Positions 19,063 through 28,327 of a stretch of 64,000 nt of DNA are shown here, in pieces; the stretch's first letter is position 1; each line of letters starts with the position of its first letter. Made by a program: the position numbers and the translations under genes. Location: contig NZ_VSZO01000067.1 of the NCBI RefSeq assembly GCF_008312935.1, forward strand, positions 1 through 64,000, read 5' to 3'. The DNA comes from Roseiconus lacunae (GTDB lineage Bacteria > Planctomycetota > Planctomycetia > Pirellulales > Pirellulaceae). The notes under the pieces are model-generated. The model was not told the DNA's origin. It saw only the letters and a list, made by a program, of their open reading frames with translations, and made no database searches.

Positions 19063-19485
19063 TCAAGCCGCGCGACGGGCTTCGTTGGCTTGGGCCGGGA
19101 AGCAGATCGTCACCGCGATCCCGCCTTGGGGACAGTTCATCCACTTCAGTTCGGCGCCGACAGCCGCAGCGGCTATCGGAATCGAGCGTTCACGTTCGTC
19201 AGTTTCGATTCCACTGTCCGCGATTTCTAGTTCAATCCCACTAGCGGTCTTGCACGCAGTGATCATCAAGTCGCCACCATCGGGCATCGCATTGAGTGCT
19301 TGACGGCTGAGTGTGGTGATCAAGTCCGCGGCACGAGTGTTGTCGCATGGAACCGGAAGCTCGACATCAATATCGACTTCCAAGCAGACTGGGGCGGCGT
19401 GCTCGATCAACAACGGCGCCGTTACCGATTCGACGAGGACAAGTAGATTGCGACACTGGTTTGGCTGGATCCATCCGCTGGCCAT
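19063..19485 (-). CDS. degenerate HATPase-like protein
   Basis: 140 residues resembling the ATP-binding domain of histidine kinases without any dimerisation/phosphoacceptor domain. ADLITTLSRQALNAMPDGG corresponds to the N-box region and ELEIADSGIE to the G1 box (usual DxGxG reduced to DSGIE). The C-terminus (GAELKWMNCPQGGIAVTICFP) fits the last strands. The usual N-box Asn pattern is weak, so ATP binding is doubtful. It precedes the FliF-like gene by about 108 bases on the same strand. ATG at 19485 is used; a GTG at 19503 is in frame. Confidence 0.6.
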   Translation of the reverse strand: MASGWIQPNQCRNLLVLVESVTAPLLIEHAAPVCLEVDIDVELPVPCDNTRAADLITTLSRQALNAMPDGGDLMITACKTASGIELEIADSGIETDERERSIPIAAAAVGAELKWMNCPQGGIAVTICFPAQANEARRAA

Positions 19486-19787
19486 GCTAGGCTCCGATAT
19501 CACTTGGTGAGTGGTTTCAAGTGCTCACCGGGCGTTTTTCTAAAAAATCAAATCTTTGATTCAAGTTCACCCGATCTCCTAGCAACGGCATAGCGGTTGT
19601 CGCCTGCCGGCAGCAAGCCCGATCACGCTGTCACCATCGCTTTAAGGCAATTTTTCGTCGTTCACGCCAAGCAATTCGATCGAGCGATCGGCAATCTTCC
19701 CCGGCTTAACTCTGTTCCGCCCCCAAGCTCCGGCTTATGATGAAATCGATCGATCGTCATTTCACCGGTTCAAAACGATTCTCATTC

Positions 19788-21197
19788 ATGAAACGTTCTC
19801 TGCTAATCTTCACTGCTATTGGCGTTTTGACAGCATCTTCTGTGGCTTCTCCCGAGCGTGCCGCAGCACAGGGGCTGATTCAGCGATTGCGCGACCGAAT
19901 AAATGTTCAATTGCAAAATCAGACTCGTCCACCGGCGCCAGGAACGCAGGCGGATCCGACCGATCGGCAGAGGACGCCGGGCGCAGGACCGCAAAACGCG
20001 AATCCCAGTTCACTGCCGCTATCACCTCTGCGAGCCAATCCCTCGGCACGCTACCGGAACTCACCATCGGGAGCCGATCCGACCGACCGTTCTGGAGGGA
20101 CGCCCGCGGCGGGACTGCCCGGTGATCCAGGCGAATACGGATCATCGGTATTGACTCCGCTGGAAACGCGACGTGACGATGCGGCGTCAATTGGGATCTC
20201 CGGTGCCGACGGGAATCTCGGTCGCTACGCAGGTGTCCAAGTCACTGATTTTTTGCCGCATTCGCTGGCCGATGAGGCCGGGCTGCGTCGAGGTGACTTC
20301 ATTTTCATGATCAACGGCACTGCGACGCCGCGAATCGCGATTTTGGCGAACGAGATTCGTCGCTATCAACCCGGCGATCGCGTCACGTTGCGCGTCGCTC
20401 AATCCGGTGTCGTTAAGGATGTCCAAGTCCCTTTGGTGACGAAAACGCCTGTCGCTACCGCTTCGACGCCCAGTGAGACGTTGGTCCCACAAGCGGGAGA
20501 GTCGCTTAAGCCAGCAACCGAAGTCTTACCGCCGGCAAATAGGATCACATCGGGTATCCAACGAGCTTCGGCGACCAGCGAGCCCAGCTACCTGCCCTTA
20601 ATCGGAGCGAATGTCGTTGCCTCGACCGGTCAGCGTGGCGTTGTGGTCAAATCCTTGACTACCGGCAATGCTGCCGGTGGTCTTGCGGTCGGCGACCGTA
20701 TCATCAGCGTCAATGGCAAGATGGTCTCCCGGCCGATGGAGCTCGCCTCGCAGTTGTCGGCGACCCAGCCGAATAGCACTCCGTCGGGCAGCGAGCAGTC
20801 GGTGATCGAACTTGGGGTCATTCGAAAGGACGATCTTGTCCAATTAACGATCGATCCCAACGCACAAGCTGACGCGGCCGAGCAAGGGAAACCTGCGGCC
20901 TCTGGTTCGTTACTCGGCGGTTTTGGCGCGATGTTGGGGGCGTTCGGTGGGCAGCAGGCATCCGGCGAAAAGGAAGCCGAGGTTGACGAAGGAACTGATG
21001 CCGCATTGCCGCCTCCCAAGCAACCGGAGGTCGATGTATTGGCGTTGGAGATGGAGTTGCCCGAGCCTACGAAAGCCGAAACCAAGCCAAGTCACGAGGA
21101 CAAAGATGACACTCAAAAGTCTGAAATCAAATCCGAGATCGAGCGATTGAATGAACGCCTGCGCGAGTTGGAAGCCAAGCTAAACTCCGATAGGTAA
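19788..21197 (+). CDS. secreted protein with two PDZ domains
   Basis: 469 residues from the ATG at 19788 (an ATG at 19737 would lengthen the n-region by 17). A signal peptide (RSLLIFTAIGVLTASSVAS) is followed by a Pro/Thr-rich spacer. The first PDZ-like domain is around YAGVQVTDFLPHSLADEAGLRRGDFI (split in two conserved pieces), the second around GQRGVVVKSLTTGNAAGGL and VGDRIISVNGK. A Gly/Ala-rich stretch and a charged C-terminal coiled coil (IERLNERLRELEAKL) end the protein. There is no protease domain, so it is likely a periplasmic scaffold or adaptor. It stands alone. Confidence 0.82.
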   Translation: MKRSLLIFTAIGVLTASSVASPERAAAQGLIQRLRDRINVQLQNQTRPPAPGTQADPTDRQRTPGAGPQNANPSSLPLSPLRANPSARYRNSPSGADPTDRSGGTPAAGLPGDPGEYGSSVLTPLETRRDDAASIGISGADGNLGRYAGVQVTDFLPHSLADEAGLRRGDFIFMINGTATPRIAILANEIRRYQPGDRVTLRVAQSGVVKDVQVPLVTKTPVATASTPSETLVPQAGESLKPATEVLPPANRITSGIQRASATSEPSYLPLIGANVVASTGQRGVVVKSLTTGNAAGGLAVGDRIISVNGKMVSRPMELASQLSATQPNSTPSGSEQSVIELGVIRKDDLVQLTIDPNAQADAAEQGKPAASGSLLGGFGAMLGAFGGQQASGEKEAEVDEGTDAALPPPKQPEVDVLALEMELPEPTKAETKPSHEDKDDTQKSEIKSEIERLNERLRELEAKLNSDR

Positions 21198-21290
21198 GTT
21201 GTAACCAACGCCCGACTGGTCAGCGCAAGATCAGCATTTCTTATTGGGTGGGCTAGTGCTTCGTCCCATTCGAAAATACAGGTTCGAGTC

Positions 21291-21350
21291 ATCAGCCGAC
21301 GGGTGATAGCCCCGGTTATTGCGCCGAAATCGTGGCGAACGCCATGTGGC
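21291..21350. repeat. GTTAGCC-type dispersed repeat
   Basis: ATCAGCCGACGGGTGATAGC then CCCGGTTATTGC and GTGGCGAACGCC. It matches 59529-59582 closely over its whole length. Confidence 0.6.
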
Positions 21351-21420
21351 TAATCCTAAAATCAAATTGGACCGAAGCATCAGGTTGTGGCGTCAATTAT
21401 ATTTCGCGTTCACGCCAAGC

Positions 21421-22374
21421 CTACGCCGCCGCACGACCGTTTTGCCGCAGCCTTAATTCTTCGCTTTGAAGCACGTTCCGGTGCGAGTTGCCTTCGAGGG
21501 CCGCTTCGATCCGTCGGTCAACACTTCGTCGCATCGCTTTGTGGTACCCCACCGAAGCGGCAAAGAGGGTCACGAGGTTCATGAAGCTTCGCTGCTGCAC
21601 TAGCGGATGCGGGTCAAATACCAAATGGCTATCACTACCAAAGGAAAAGAGTTTCCCGTCGATCTCCCCAATGCCCTGGCCGTCGGCTTCGACTTCGAAA
21701 TCTGCGCCGATTGAAAACCAGTGACGACGCATCACGATATTCCACATTTGATCGTCGCTGTGGTAACAGAAGCTGAAGATCGAAGGGATCCGAAACGTGC
21801 GGTGGTTCTGTTGAACGTAGGTGACGTATTCGGACCGAGCGAGCATCACGGCCATTGTCAGCAGAGTCTTCCCCGTACCGATCGAGTTATGAACTTCGGT
21901 TGCGGTGATCTCTTCGATTGTTCCGCACCAACGGGTGCTTTCGCCGGTGGTGCGAAATAGTTTTAGGACGAGTCTTCGGGCTTGGATGTCACCCGACTGC
22001 ATCTCCATGATGTCATCGTCGGCGAGTTCGTTTTCGAGCCGCTGTTTTTGCTTGTCGTTTAAACGTCCGCTGCGTTTGATCGAGCGTTTGACTTCGTTGC
22101 GACGCTTATCCTTCATCGCTTCGAGACAACTGTGCATTTCTTCGTCGTCCGGCTTCCAAATGTCGGTGCGCAAACCGACCAGATGCGTTTTCTCCCAATC
22201 ACCGGTTTCCTGGTCGAGTGTATTGACGGTCCCAACACAATCCATGTTTTTGGTGAAATGGTTTGTATCGGCGGTCTTCAACCGCTGGAGCAATTCGACG
22301 TTGCTGGCATGGACACCGGGCAGAGCCCACATGTCGACAAAGCGTTCGCAACCGCGGAGTTCTTTTCCGGCCAT
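21421..22374 (-). CDS. unrecognised protein, LURP-one-like C-terminus
   Basis: 317 residues, no signal peptide or membrane helix. The N-terminal half is charged, with a Lys/Arg-rich helix (DKRRNEVKRSIKRSGRLNDK). The C-terminal part has RRHWFSIGADFEVEADG then GEIDGKLFSFGSDSHLVF, which resembles the strand pairs of LURP-one-related/Tubby-like barrels. I do not recognise the whole protein. A GTGKT string near residue 165 lacks the rest of a P-loop and is probably chance. The ATG at 22374 is preferred over TTG at 22383. Between repeat-bearing gaps and without operon partners. Confidence 0.65.
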   Translation of the reverse strand: MAGKELRGCERFVDMWALPGVHASNVELLQRLKTADTNHFTKNMDCVGTVNTLDQETGDWEKTHLVGLRTDIWKPDDEEMHSCLEAMKDKRRNEVKRSIKRSGRLNDKQKQRLENELADDDIMEMQSGDIQARRLVLKLFRTTGESTRWCGTIEEITATEVHNSIGTGKTLLTMAVMLARSEYVTYVQQNHRTFRIPSIFSFCYHSDDQMWNIVMRRHWFSIGADFEVEADGQGIGEIDGKLFSFGSDSHLVFDPHPLVQQRSFMNLVTLFAASVGYHKAMRRSVDRRIEAALEGNSHRNVLQSEELRLRQNGRAAA

Positions 22375-22672
22375 AGAAGTCAAATGGCGATGAAGTGTAT
22401 TGGATTAAGAGCGTTCAAAACGCTACAAGTGCTTTGCTTCAACCACATAACCGCACGTTAGGGCGTTGCGGCTGATCTAGGCACAACTCAACATCCGTCC
22501 CATCAGCCGCAGAGCGATAGCTCGCGGTTACGTGCCTCGGATAATCAGTGCCATCACTGGGGGGTGATGCTTGACGGCAGTGATGCTTGGCGACAGCGAT
22601 TGCAACACAACCGGTGGTCGAAGCTACGCGGCGAATCCTAAGATCGAACCGGAACGATGCATTAACGATGCA
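22375..22672. other. non-coding gap with repeat fragment
   Basis: 298 bases between two minus-strand genes. It contains a degraded copy of the dispersed repeat (22499-22540, ATCAGCCGCAGAGCGATAGC) and a doubled ACGATGCATTA near 22656. No gene seen. Confidence 0.4.
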
Positions 22673-24283
22673 TTAGTAGATGTACGACAGACCGAAGTGT
22701 AGACCTTGGACATAAACCGTGTCTTTTCGGAAGACAGCCAGCGGTCGATTGGTCGCGTCCGAAAGGTCTGTACCAAGTTCAGGATCGATCACTCCGGACG
22801 GACGTAACGCATGCGTCATCGCAATGATGTGATAACCGAACGTCACATCGAACGACGGAAACCGTTGCCAGCCAAGTGTCAGGTCCAGTTCCGGCACCCA
22901 TCCAAATGTATTGTCATCATGAACCCCAGCATTACTGTTTCTTACCAGCAAGCCGTTCGGTTGGCTGGCCGAGTCACCGTCGATACTGATCGTTTGATTT
23001 CCTGAGAGGTCGACCCGGCGGCGTGTGTTTCCAAAGGCGGCCTTTGCCAATGTGCTCAGTGACCAATCGCCTTCGCGATAAAAGGTTGACACACCGATTT
23101 GTGCCCCGTGGAAATCGTTTTCGATGCCAAATGAATCTTCCAGGGAAAGTATCGCCCCGGCGTCGACACCCGACAGCGACGTCGATCGACTCGAGATACG
23201 CAAATTCTCTTCGACTCGCATGTATTGGTACCCGTACAATAAATCCACGGTCGCACCGCGGTCTTTGTACCAAAGTTGACGAATCGAAACGTCGCCACCG
23301 GCGATTTGGCTATCCGCGTGCACGCTGACTTCACCCGAGGCGACACCGGGTTCGGCGATGACTTGGAAGCCTTGTTGGCCGAACTCGACATCAAAGAATG
23401 GGCGACCAAAAACGGATGCGCTCGAATCGTTGGCGGTGAAATCGTGAGAGTCTTCGCCGGCGAACCATAATCGTCCGACGACGCTGCGATCCTTGTAAGG
23501 GTCAAGCCACATGCCGATCGTTAGCCGACCGCCGGCAGTCATTTCGTCGAAAACTTTTTCGGCTCCGGACAGCACTTGGAAGTTGGCATCCAACTGGTCG
23601 GTCGTCACCAATGGCGGTAAGTGATCACCGTTGCGAAACATCAGAAGCAATTCGACAGACCCGAACCAATGGTTATCGCCACAACGATTGCAACCCATTG
23701 AATCACAGCCCCCCGCGTCGCAGCCTAGGTCGTAACTCGGTTCGCTGTAGACAACCTCGTCGTCATAGATCACCTCTTCGCCGTACGCCATCGTCGCCGG
23801 CGCTTGGCCGGACCGGCAGGATTGGCAGGAGCACGTTTCAACGTGTTGAGTTGGTTGACTTCGCCGCGCCTTGGGGACGGCAGGTGCGGCGCTCGCTTGT
23901 TCAAAGCTGACCGTTTTCAACTTTGGAGATTGCGTCTGCGTCTCGACGCTTTCAAGAACGACCGGCATCGGAAGTTCACGAAGACTTTCGTTGGAATCAT
24001 TGCTCGCCGCTTCGTTCTCGTCCTGAGCTTCTGCGGAGACGGCAGGTGCGGCAACCAAGTTGACAGGTGCGGCCCGTCGTCGTGACGTTGGCGTCGGCAG
24101 AGCGGTGGTTGGGACCGTCTCCACTTGGCCTGCGACCAGTGTTGGAGGCTGGTACACTCCGCGATCGGGCATCCGCTTGCGGATTAGACCGTCAGCCGCG
24201 GTAGCCGAGTGGGTGATAGCCAAAATGCAGCTTCCTGCAAGAACGGCTCTGAGGTAGCGATGTCCAGTAGCGTCGTTTTTCAT
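22673..24283 (-). CDS. BBP7 family outer-membrane beta-barrel protein
   Basis: 536 residues. Signal peptide (AVLAGSCILAITHSATAA), then a ~150-residue low-complexity region ending in a Cys-rich stretch (ETCSCQSC; CDAGGCDSMGCNRCG). The barrel part has the BBP7 (formerly DUF1551) pattern: WFGSVELLLMFR, GRLTIGMWLD, VDLLYGYQYMRVEENL, GAQIGVSTFYREGDWSL and an aromatic C-terminal HFGLSYIY. BBP7 proteins are planctomycete porin-like outer-membrane proteins of unknown cargo. The nine or so cysteines before the barrel are unusual for a porin and may crosslink or bind metal. Confidence 0.9.
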   Translation of the reverse strand: MKNDATGHRYLRAVLAGSCILAITHSATAADGLIRKRMPDRGVYQPPTLVAGQVETVPTTALPTPTSRRRAAPVNLVAAPAVSAEAQDENEAASNDSNESLRELPMPVVLESVETQTQSPKLKTVSFEQASAAPAVPKARRSQPTQHVETCSCQSCRSGQAPATMAYGEEVIYDDEVVYSEPSYDLGCDAGGCDSMGCNRCGDNHWFGSVELLLMFRNGDHLPPLVTTDQLDANFQVLSGAEKVFDEMTAGGRLTIGMWLDPYKDRSVVGRLWFAGEDSHDFTANDSSASVFGRPFFDVEFGQQGFQVIAEPGVASGEVSVHADSQIAGGDVSIRQLWYKDRGATVDLLYGYQYMRVEENLRISSRSTSLSGVDAGAILSLEDSFGIENDFHGAQIGVSTFYREGDWSLSTLAKAAFGNTRRRVDLSGNQTISIDGDSASQPNGLLVRNSNAGVHDDNTFGWVPELDLTLGWQRFPSFDVTFGYHIIAMTHALRPSGVIDPELGTDLSDATNRPLAVFRKDTVYVQGLHFGLSYIY

Positions 24284-24460
24284 GGGCTCGCAATCGTAGC
24301 GTCGAATCCTTTCTGGTCGGACGCCACGCCGCGAAAAAGCGACGACGGACCGTCCGCCACGTTCTTCTTCGACAATGCGGATTGTTCCGCTTAAGTGAAT
24401 TTGGCAAAGTTTGCCGGTTGCGTCGTGGTTGCGGGGGAGGCGGCCACGTCAAGAGCATCC

Positions 24461-24476
24461 GTTTCACACGTGAAAC
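24461..24476. promoter_or_regulatory. parS-like palindrome with a 2-bp insertion
   Basis: GTTTCAC-AC-GTGAAAC. The bacterial ParB site is built on GTTTCACGTGAAAC; here the two half-sites are two bases further apart. It lies between purM and the BBP7 gene, outside any gene. ParB binding with altered spacing is doubtful, so it may be another palindrome. Confidence 0.3.
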
Positions 24477-24507
24477 GACACGAAAACGTGCAAAACGGCA
24501 TCGAAGG

Positions 24508-25566
24508 TCACACGTAGCGAACCTTGCCGGAGCCAAACACGATTTTCCCAATCGGCATCGATTCAATTCCTGCCGTCGCCAGTCGTGACTGAATGCTCGT
24601 GGCATAGAAATCGCTGACAATCACGGTCATCCCGATGCCCATGTTAAAGACGCGTCGCATTTCTGAAGTTTCGACTTGGCCAGTCGACTGCAGGAACTTG
24701 AAGATCGCGGGCAGTTCCCAAGAACTGCCATCGATTTCGGCATCCAACCCGGGCGGCAGGATTCGATCGACGTTCTCTTCCAATCCACCTCCGGTGATGT
24801 GTGCCAAGCCATGAATGACTTGCTTGACGCGGTAATGCGACTGGATTGCCCGAATCGCGTCGACATAAATACGGGTGGGTGCTAGGCAGGTATCTGCGAG
24901 CGAAACGCCGCCGAGTTCTTCCGGTGTGTCGTCCCAATTGAGGCCGGCGTCGGCGATGATTTTTCGAACGAGCGAGAATCCGTTGCTGTGGAGGCCGTTA
25001 GAAGCGAGCCCTAGGACGACGTCGCCTTCACTGATCAGGCTGCCGTTAATAATCTTTTTCTTTTCGACCACACCCACGGCGAAACCGGCCAGGTCATAGT
25101 CGTCTTCACCGTACATGTCCGGCATGATGGCGGTTTCGCCACCGAGCAGTGCCATGTCTCCTTCGACACAGCCATTGCTGATGCCACGGACGACTTTTTC
25201 CAGTCGCGCCGGATCGTCTTTGCCCATTGCGATATAATCGAGAAAGAACAGTGGCTCGGCGCCGGTGCACAGCAGGTCGTTGACGCACATGCCGACCAGA
25301 TCGATGCCGACGGTGTCGTGTTTACCCGTTTGTTGGGCGATCTTCAGTTTCGTGCCCACGCCGTCGGTGCCGCTGACGAGCACCGGCTCCTCGTAATTGC
25401 GTGCAAACAGTTTGCCTGCAAAATCCAATTGAAATAGTCCGGCGAATCCACCGTCGCTGGGGATGACCCGTGGGCTGAAGGTTCGATGCATCAATTGGGG
25501 AAGTCGACGCATGGATTCGGCATAAACGTCCAGGTCGACGCCGGCATCTTTGTAGGTCGCAGCCAT
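24508..25566 (-). CDS. purM: phosphoribosylformylglycinamidine cyclo-ligase
   Basis: AIR synthetase, 352 residues (E. coli 345). It closes the imidazole ring in purine synthesis, converting FGAM to AIR with ATP. Signatures: the N-terminal [53 protein letters not shown] and [10 protein letters not shown]. The ATG at 25566 begins [10 protein letters not shown], matching the family start, so the extension to 25632 is left out. No other pur gene is near. glgX is divergent. Confidence 0.97.
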   Translation of the reverse strand: MAATYKDAGVDLDVYAESMRRLPQLMHRTFSPRVIPSDGGFAGLFQLDFAGKLFARNYEEPVLVSGTDGVGTKLKIAQQTGKHDTVGIDLVGMCVNDLLCTGAEPLFFLDYIAMGKDDPARLEKVVRGISNGCVEGDMALLGGETAIMPDMYGEDDYDLAGFAVGVVEKKKIINGSLISEGDVVLGLASNGLHSNGFSLVRKIIADAGLNWDDTPEELGGVSLADTCLAPTRIYVDAIRAIQSHYRVKQVIHGLAHITGGGLEENVDRILPPGLDAEIDGSSWELPAIFKFLQSTGQVETSEMRRVFNMGIGMTVIVSDFYATSIQSRLATAGIESMPIGKIVFGSGKVRYV

Positions 25567-26053
25567 GTAAAAGAGTTCGCTGAAAGGGCGGTGGGAGATG
25601 GAATTTAGCCAGCAAAACGAACAGTTTGACATCGAACGGCAAAATTCGGTAGTCGTCTGGCTCGCAGGACGCCATTAGGGCCAGCTAGTGCGCCCGCATC
25701 TTACCGGCGGGTGACAGATGGCCACATCGACGGGCGTGATGGCGGTGAAACGGTCGCCAGAACGGTAAACTCTTACAGTTAAGCAGTCTCTTCTGGGGGG
25801 AAACGTCCGCTCAGAGGCTGCAATCCACAATCCTTTACCGACCCGTAGGTGAGGTTTCTTCGTCAATCTATCGCCAATAGTTATCGCAGTTTCCGATACA
25901 CGCTCTGTTTAGGTCTCTCGGTGGTCTCGCTGCCGGTTTTAGATTAGTCGAGTGGTAGGCTTTCGGGCAGTCGCCGCACTTGAAGAAGAGTTCGGTGTTC
26001 AGGGCACACTGCGAAAGACTTAGCAACATGGGATTGAAGGAGACCCCCACGAT
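25567..26053. other. divergent purM/glgX intergenic region
   Basis: 487 bases that should contain both promoters. No riboswitch or clear purine operator seen. A long minus-strand frame from 25868 runs antisense into glgX and is not a gene. Confidence 0.4.
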
Positions 26054-28156
26054 ATGCTTATGCGACAACCTACCGGAAACCTCCAATTTACCTATCAGCC
26101 ACCGTTCGGGGCCACGGTCCAAGACGGGGGCGTTCAGTTTTCGGTGTTCAGCCGCTCGGCAACCGCGATGCGTTTGTTGCTTTACAACAAGGTGAACGAC
26201 CCGGAACCGGCAGACATTATCGAGTTCGATCGTGATACCGATCGCTGGGGCGATGTGTGGAGTCTTTCGGTTCAGGGGCTCAACCCGGGCCAGCTTTATC
26301 ATTTCCAAGCCAGCGGGCCTTGGGATCCCGAGAACGGCCAGCGGTTTGATTCGGCGGCGCGTTTGATCGATCCGTACGCGCAAGCACTGGCAGGGACATT
26401 TCAAAAGGGAGACGACGGTGTGGTGCGCCCGCCGAAGTGCGTCGTCGTCCAGGATGACTTTGACTGGGAAGACGACCGCCATGTTCGCCGCGACTTAAGC
26501 GAGTCGATCATTTATGAAATGCACGTGCGTGGCTTCACACGAAGTCGCACCGCCAAGGTCAAGTGTCCGGGAACTTATCTCGGCGTGATCGAAAAGATTC
26601 CTTACTTGAAAGAATTGGGCGTGACGGCGGTCGAGTTGATGCCGGTCAACGAGTTCCCAATCTTGGACATCTGGGGCAACTCGCCGGAACGTCCCAACTA
26701 TTGGGGCTACGATCCGATGGCGTTCTTTTCGCCACACCGCGGCTACGCCCATGACAAGCGTCCGGGAGCTCAGGTTAATGAGTTCAAGACGATGGTCAAA
26801 GCGCTGCACGCCGCTGGGATCGAAGTCATTTTGGACGTCGTGTTTAATCATACCTGTGAAGGAAACGAGAACGGTCCGACGTTGTCCTTCAAAGGACTTG
26901 AGAACCAAGTCTATTACATCCTCAGCGAAGGCAAGCACTACTCGAACTACAGTGGCTGCGGTAACACGATCAACGGGAATCATCCCGTCGTTCGCGAGAT
27001 GATTTTTCACTGCTTGCGGCATTGGGTACATAACTATCACATCGACGGATTCCGATTTGATTTGGCGAGTATCCTGTCGCGGGATCGTGGCGGAAACTTG
27101 ATCCCCAACCCGCCGATGGTCGAACTGATCGCCGAAGACCCGTTGCTGGCCGACACCAAAATTATCGCCGAAGCATGGGATGCAGCCGGAGCGTACCAGG
27201 TTGGCTCGTTCGGCAACCATCGCTGGGCGGAGTGGAACGGTCGTTATCGCGATGATATCCGCGGCTTCTGGCGCGGAGACGGCGGTACGTTGGGTGCGCT
27301 GGCGACTCGTTTGGCAGGCAGCAGCGACTTATATCAGCACGCCGGCCGGCCGCCGTTTTGCAGCATCAATTTCATTACTAGCCATGATGGGTTCACGCTG
27401 AATGATTTGGTGTCGTACAAAGACAAACACAACATGGCCAATGGCGAGGACAATCGCGATGGCGACAATCACAACATCAGTGATAACTACGGCGTCGAAG
27501 GGCCGACCCGGCGCAAAGGGGTAAACACGATCCGCGCCCGCCAAGTGCGAAACATGTTGGCGACACTATTGTTGTCACAAGGTGTGCCGATGCTGGTAAG
27601 TGGCGATGAGATCCGCCGGACGCAGCGTGGCAACAACAACGCGTATTGCCAAGACAACGACATCAGTTGGTTCGATTGGCGGTTAGTCGAAAAGAACGCC
27701 GAAGTCTTACGGTTTGTCAAAGCGTTGACTCAATTCCGAAAGAACCAGCCGACCGTCCGACGCACCAGTTTCTTGACCGGCCAGCCGGTTGACGGGCGAT
27801 TGATCAGCGACGTCTCGTGGTATTCCGACGACGGGCATCCACTTGACTGGAACCAACATCACCTCAGCATGGTCGCCTACATCGCAGCACCGAGCCGCGT
27901 GGAAGACCCGACCGGCCAAGGACGTGACATGGTGATGATGTTCAATAGCACCGGCGACGATCGAATTCAGCACCTTCCCGAAGTCGGGCGTGGCATGAAG
28001 TGGAATTTGTTCATCGATACCGCCGCCGAGTCGCCCGGAGATATCTACCCGGACATTGACGGCCCGATGCCACCGAGCAATCGTCAGGTGAGCGTTCCCT
28101 GCCATAGCTTAAAGGTCTTTGTCAGCGGGCGCGTTTCCAACCGTCGCCGAAAGTAG
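26054..28156 (+). CDS. glgX: glycogen debranching protein GlgX
   Basis: GH13 isoamylase-type enzyme, 700 residues, that hydrolyses alpha-1,6 branches in glycogen or limit dextrin. N-terminal CBM48-like domain (FGATVQDGGVQFSVFSRSA). The catalytic barrel has YEMHVRGFT, EVILDVVFNHTCEG, the nucleophile in GFRFDLASIL, the acid/base in IIAEAWDA and TSHDGFTLNDL. GDNHNISDNYGVEGPT is typical of GlgX. ATG at 26054 is followed by a second ATG two codons on. No other glycogen gene is in the window. Confidence 0.97.
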   Translation: MLMRQPTGNLQFTYQPPFGATVQDGGVQFSVFSRSATAMRLLLYNKVNDPEPADIIEFDRDTDRWGDVWSLSVQGLNPGQLYHFQASGPWDPENGQRFDSAARLIDPYAQALAGTFQKGDDGVVRPPKCVVVQDDFDWEDDRHVRRDLSESIIYEMHVRGFTRSRTAKVKCPGTYLGVIEKIPYLKELGVTAVELMPVNEFPILDIWGNSPERPNYWGYDPMAFFSPHRGYAHDKRPGAQVNEFKTMVKALHAAGIEVILDVVFNHTCEGNENGPTLSFKGLENQVYYILSEGKHYSNYSGCGNTINGNHPVVREMIFHCLRHWVHNYHIDGFRFDLASILSRDRGGNLIPNPPMVELIAEDPLLADTKIIAEAWDAAGAYQVGSFGNHRWAEWNGRYRDDIRGFWRGDGGTLGALATRLAGSSDLYQHAGRPPFCSINFITSHDGFTLNDLVSYKDKHNMANGEDNRDGDNHNISDNYGVEGPTRRKGVNTIRARQVRNMLATLLLSQGVPMLVSGDEIRRTQRGNNNAYCQDNDISWFDWRLVEKNAEVLRFVKALTQFRKNQPTVRRTSFLTGQPVDGRLISDVSWYSDDGHPLDWNQHHLSMVAYIAAPSRVEDPTGQGRDMVMMFNSTGDDRIQHLPEVGRGMKWNLFIDTAAESPGDIYPDIDGPMPPSNRQVSVPCHSLKVFVSGRVSNRRRK

Positions 28157-28171
28157 TCTTGAAGATCGTCG

Positions 28172-28200
28172 ATGTCGGCGTCTTCGCCACGCGCCGACAT
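28172..28200 (+). terminator. hairpin after glgX
   Basis: ATGTCGGCG...CGCCGACAT, perfect 9-bp stem, 11-nt loop, 16 bases past the glgX stop. Only a weak T run follows, so termination is likely but not certain. Confidence 0.5.
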
Positions 28201-28327
28201 TTGTCGTCATCCGATCGTAACGTTTGCCTAGCGGTGGATTAGATCTGTTAAACTGAGCGAACGTCGTCAATTGTGATGACAACGTGCTTGCCTTTTCGAT
28301 ACGCCGTCCACTTCTTTCGCTTCGACG

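Noticed and set aside
21870..21900. Walker A-like GTGKT in the LURP-one-like protein
   Set aside because: The Gly four residues earlier is missing and no Walker B or kinase-like context follows.
26495..27220. 241-codon minus-strand frame within glgX
   Set aside because: Antisense to a clear GH13 enzyme; no protein family features.
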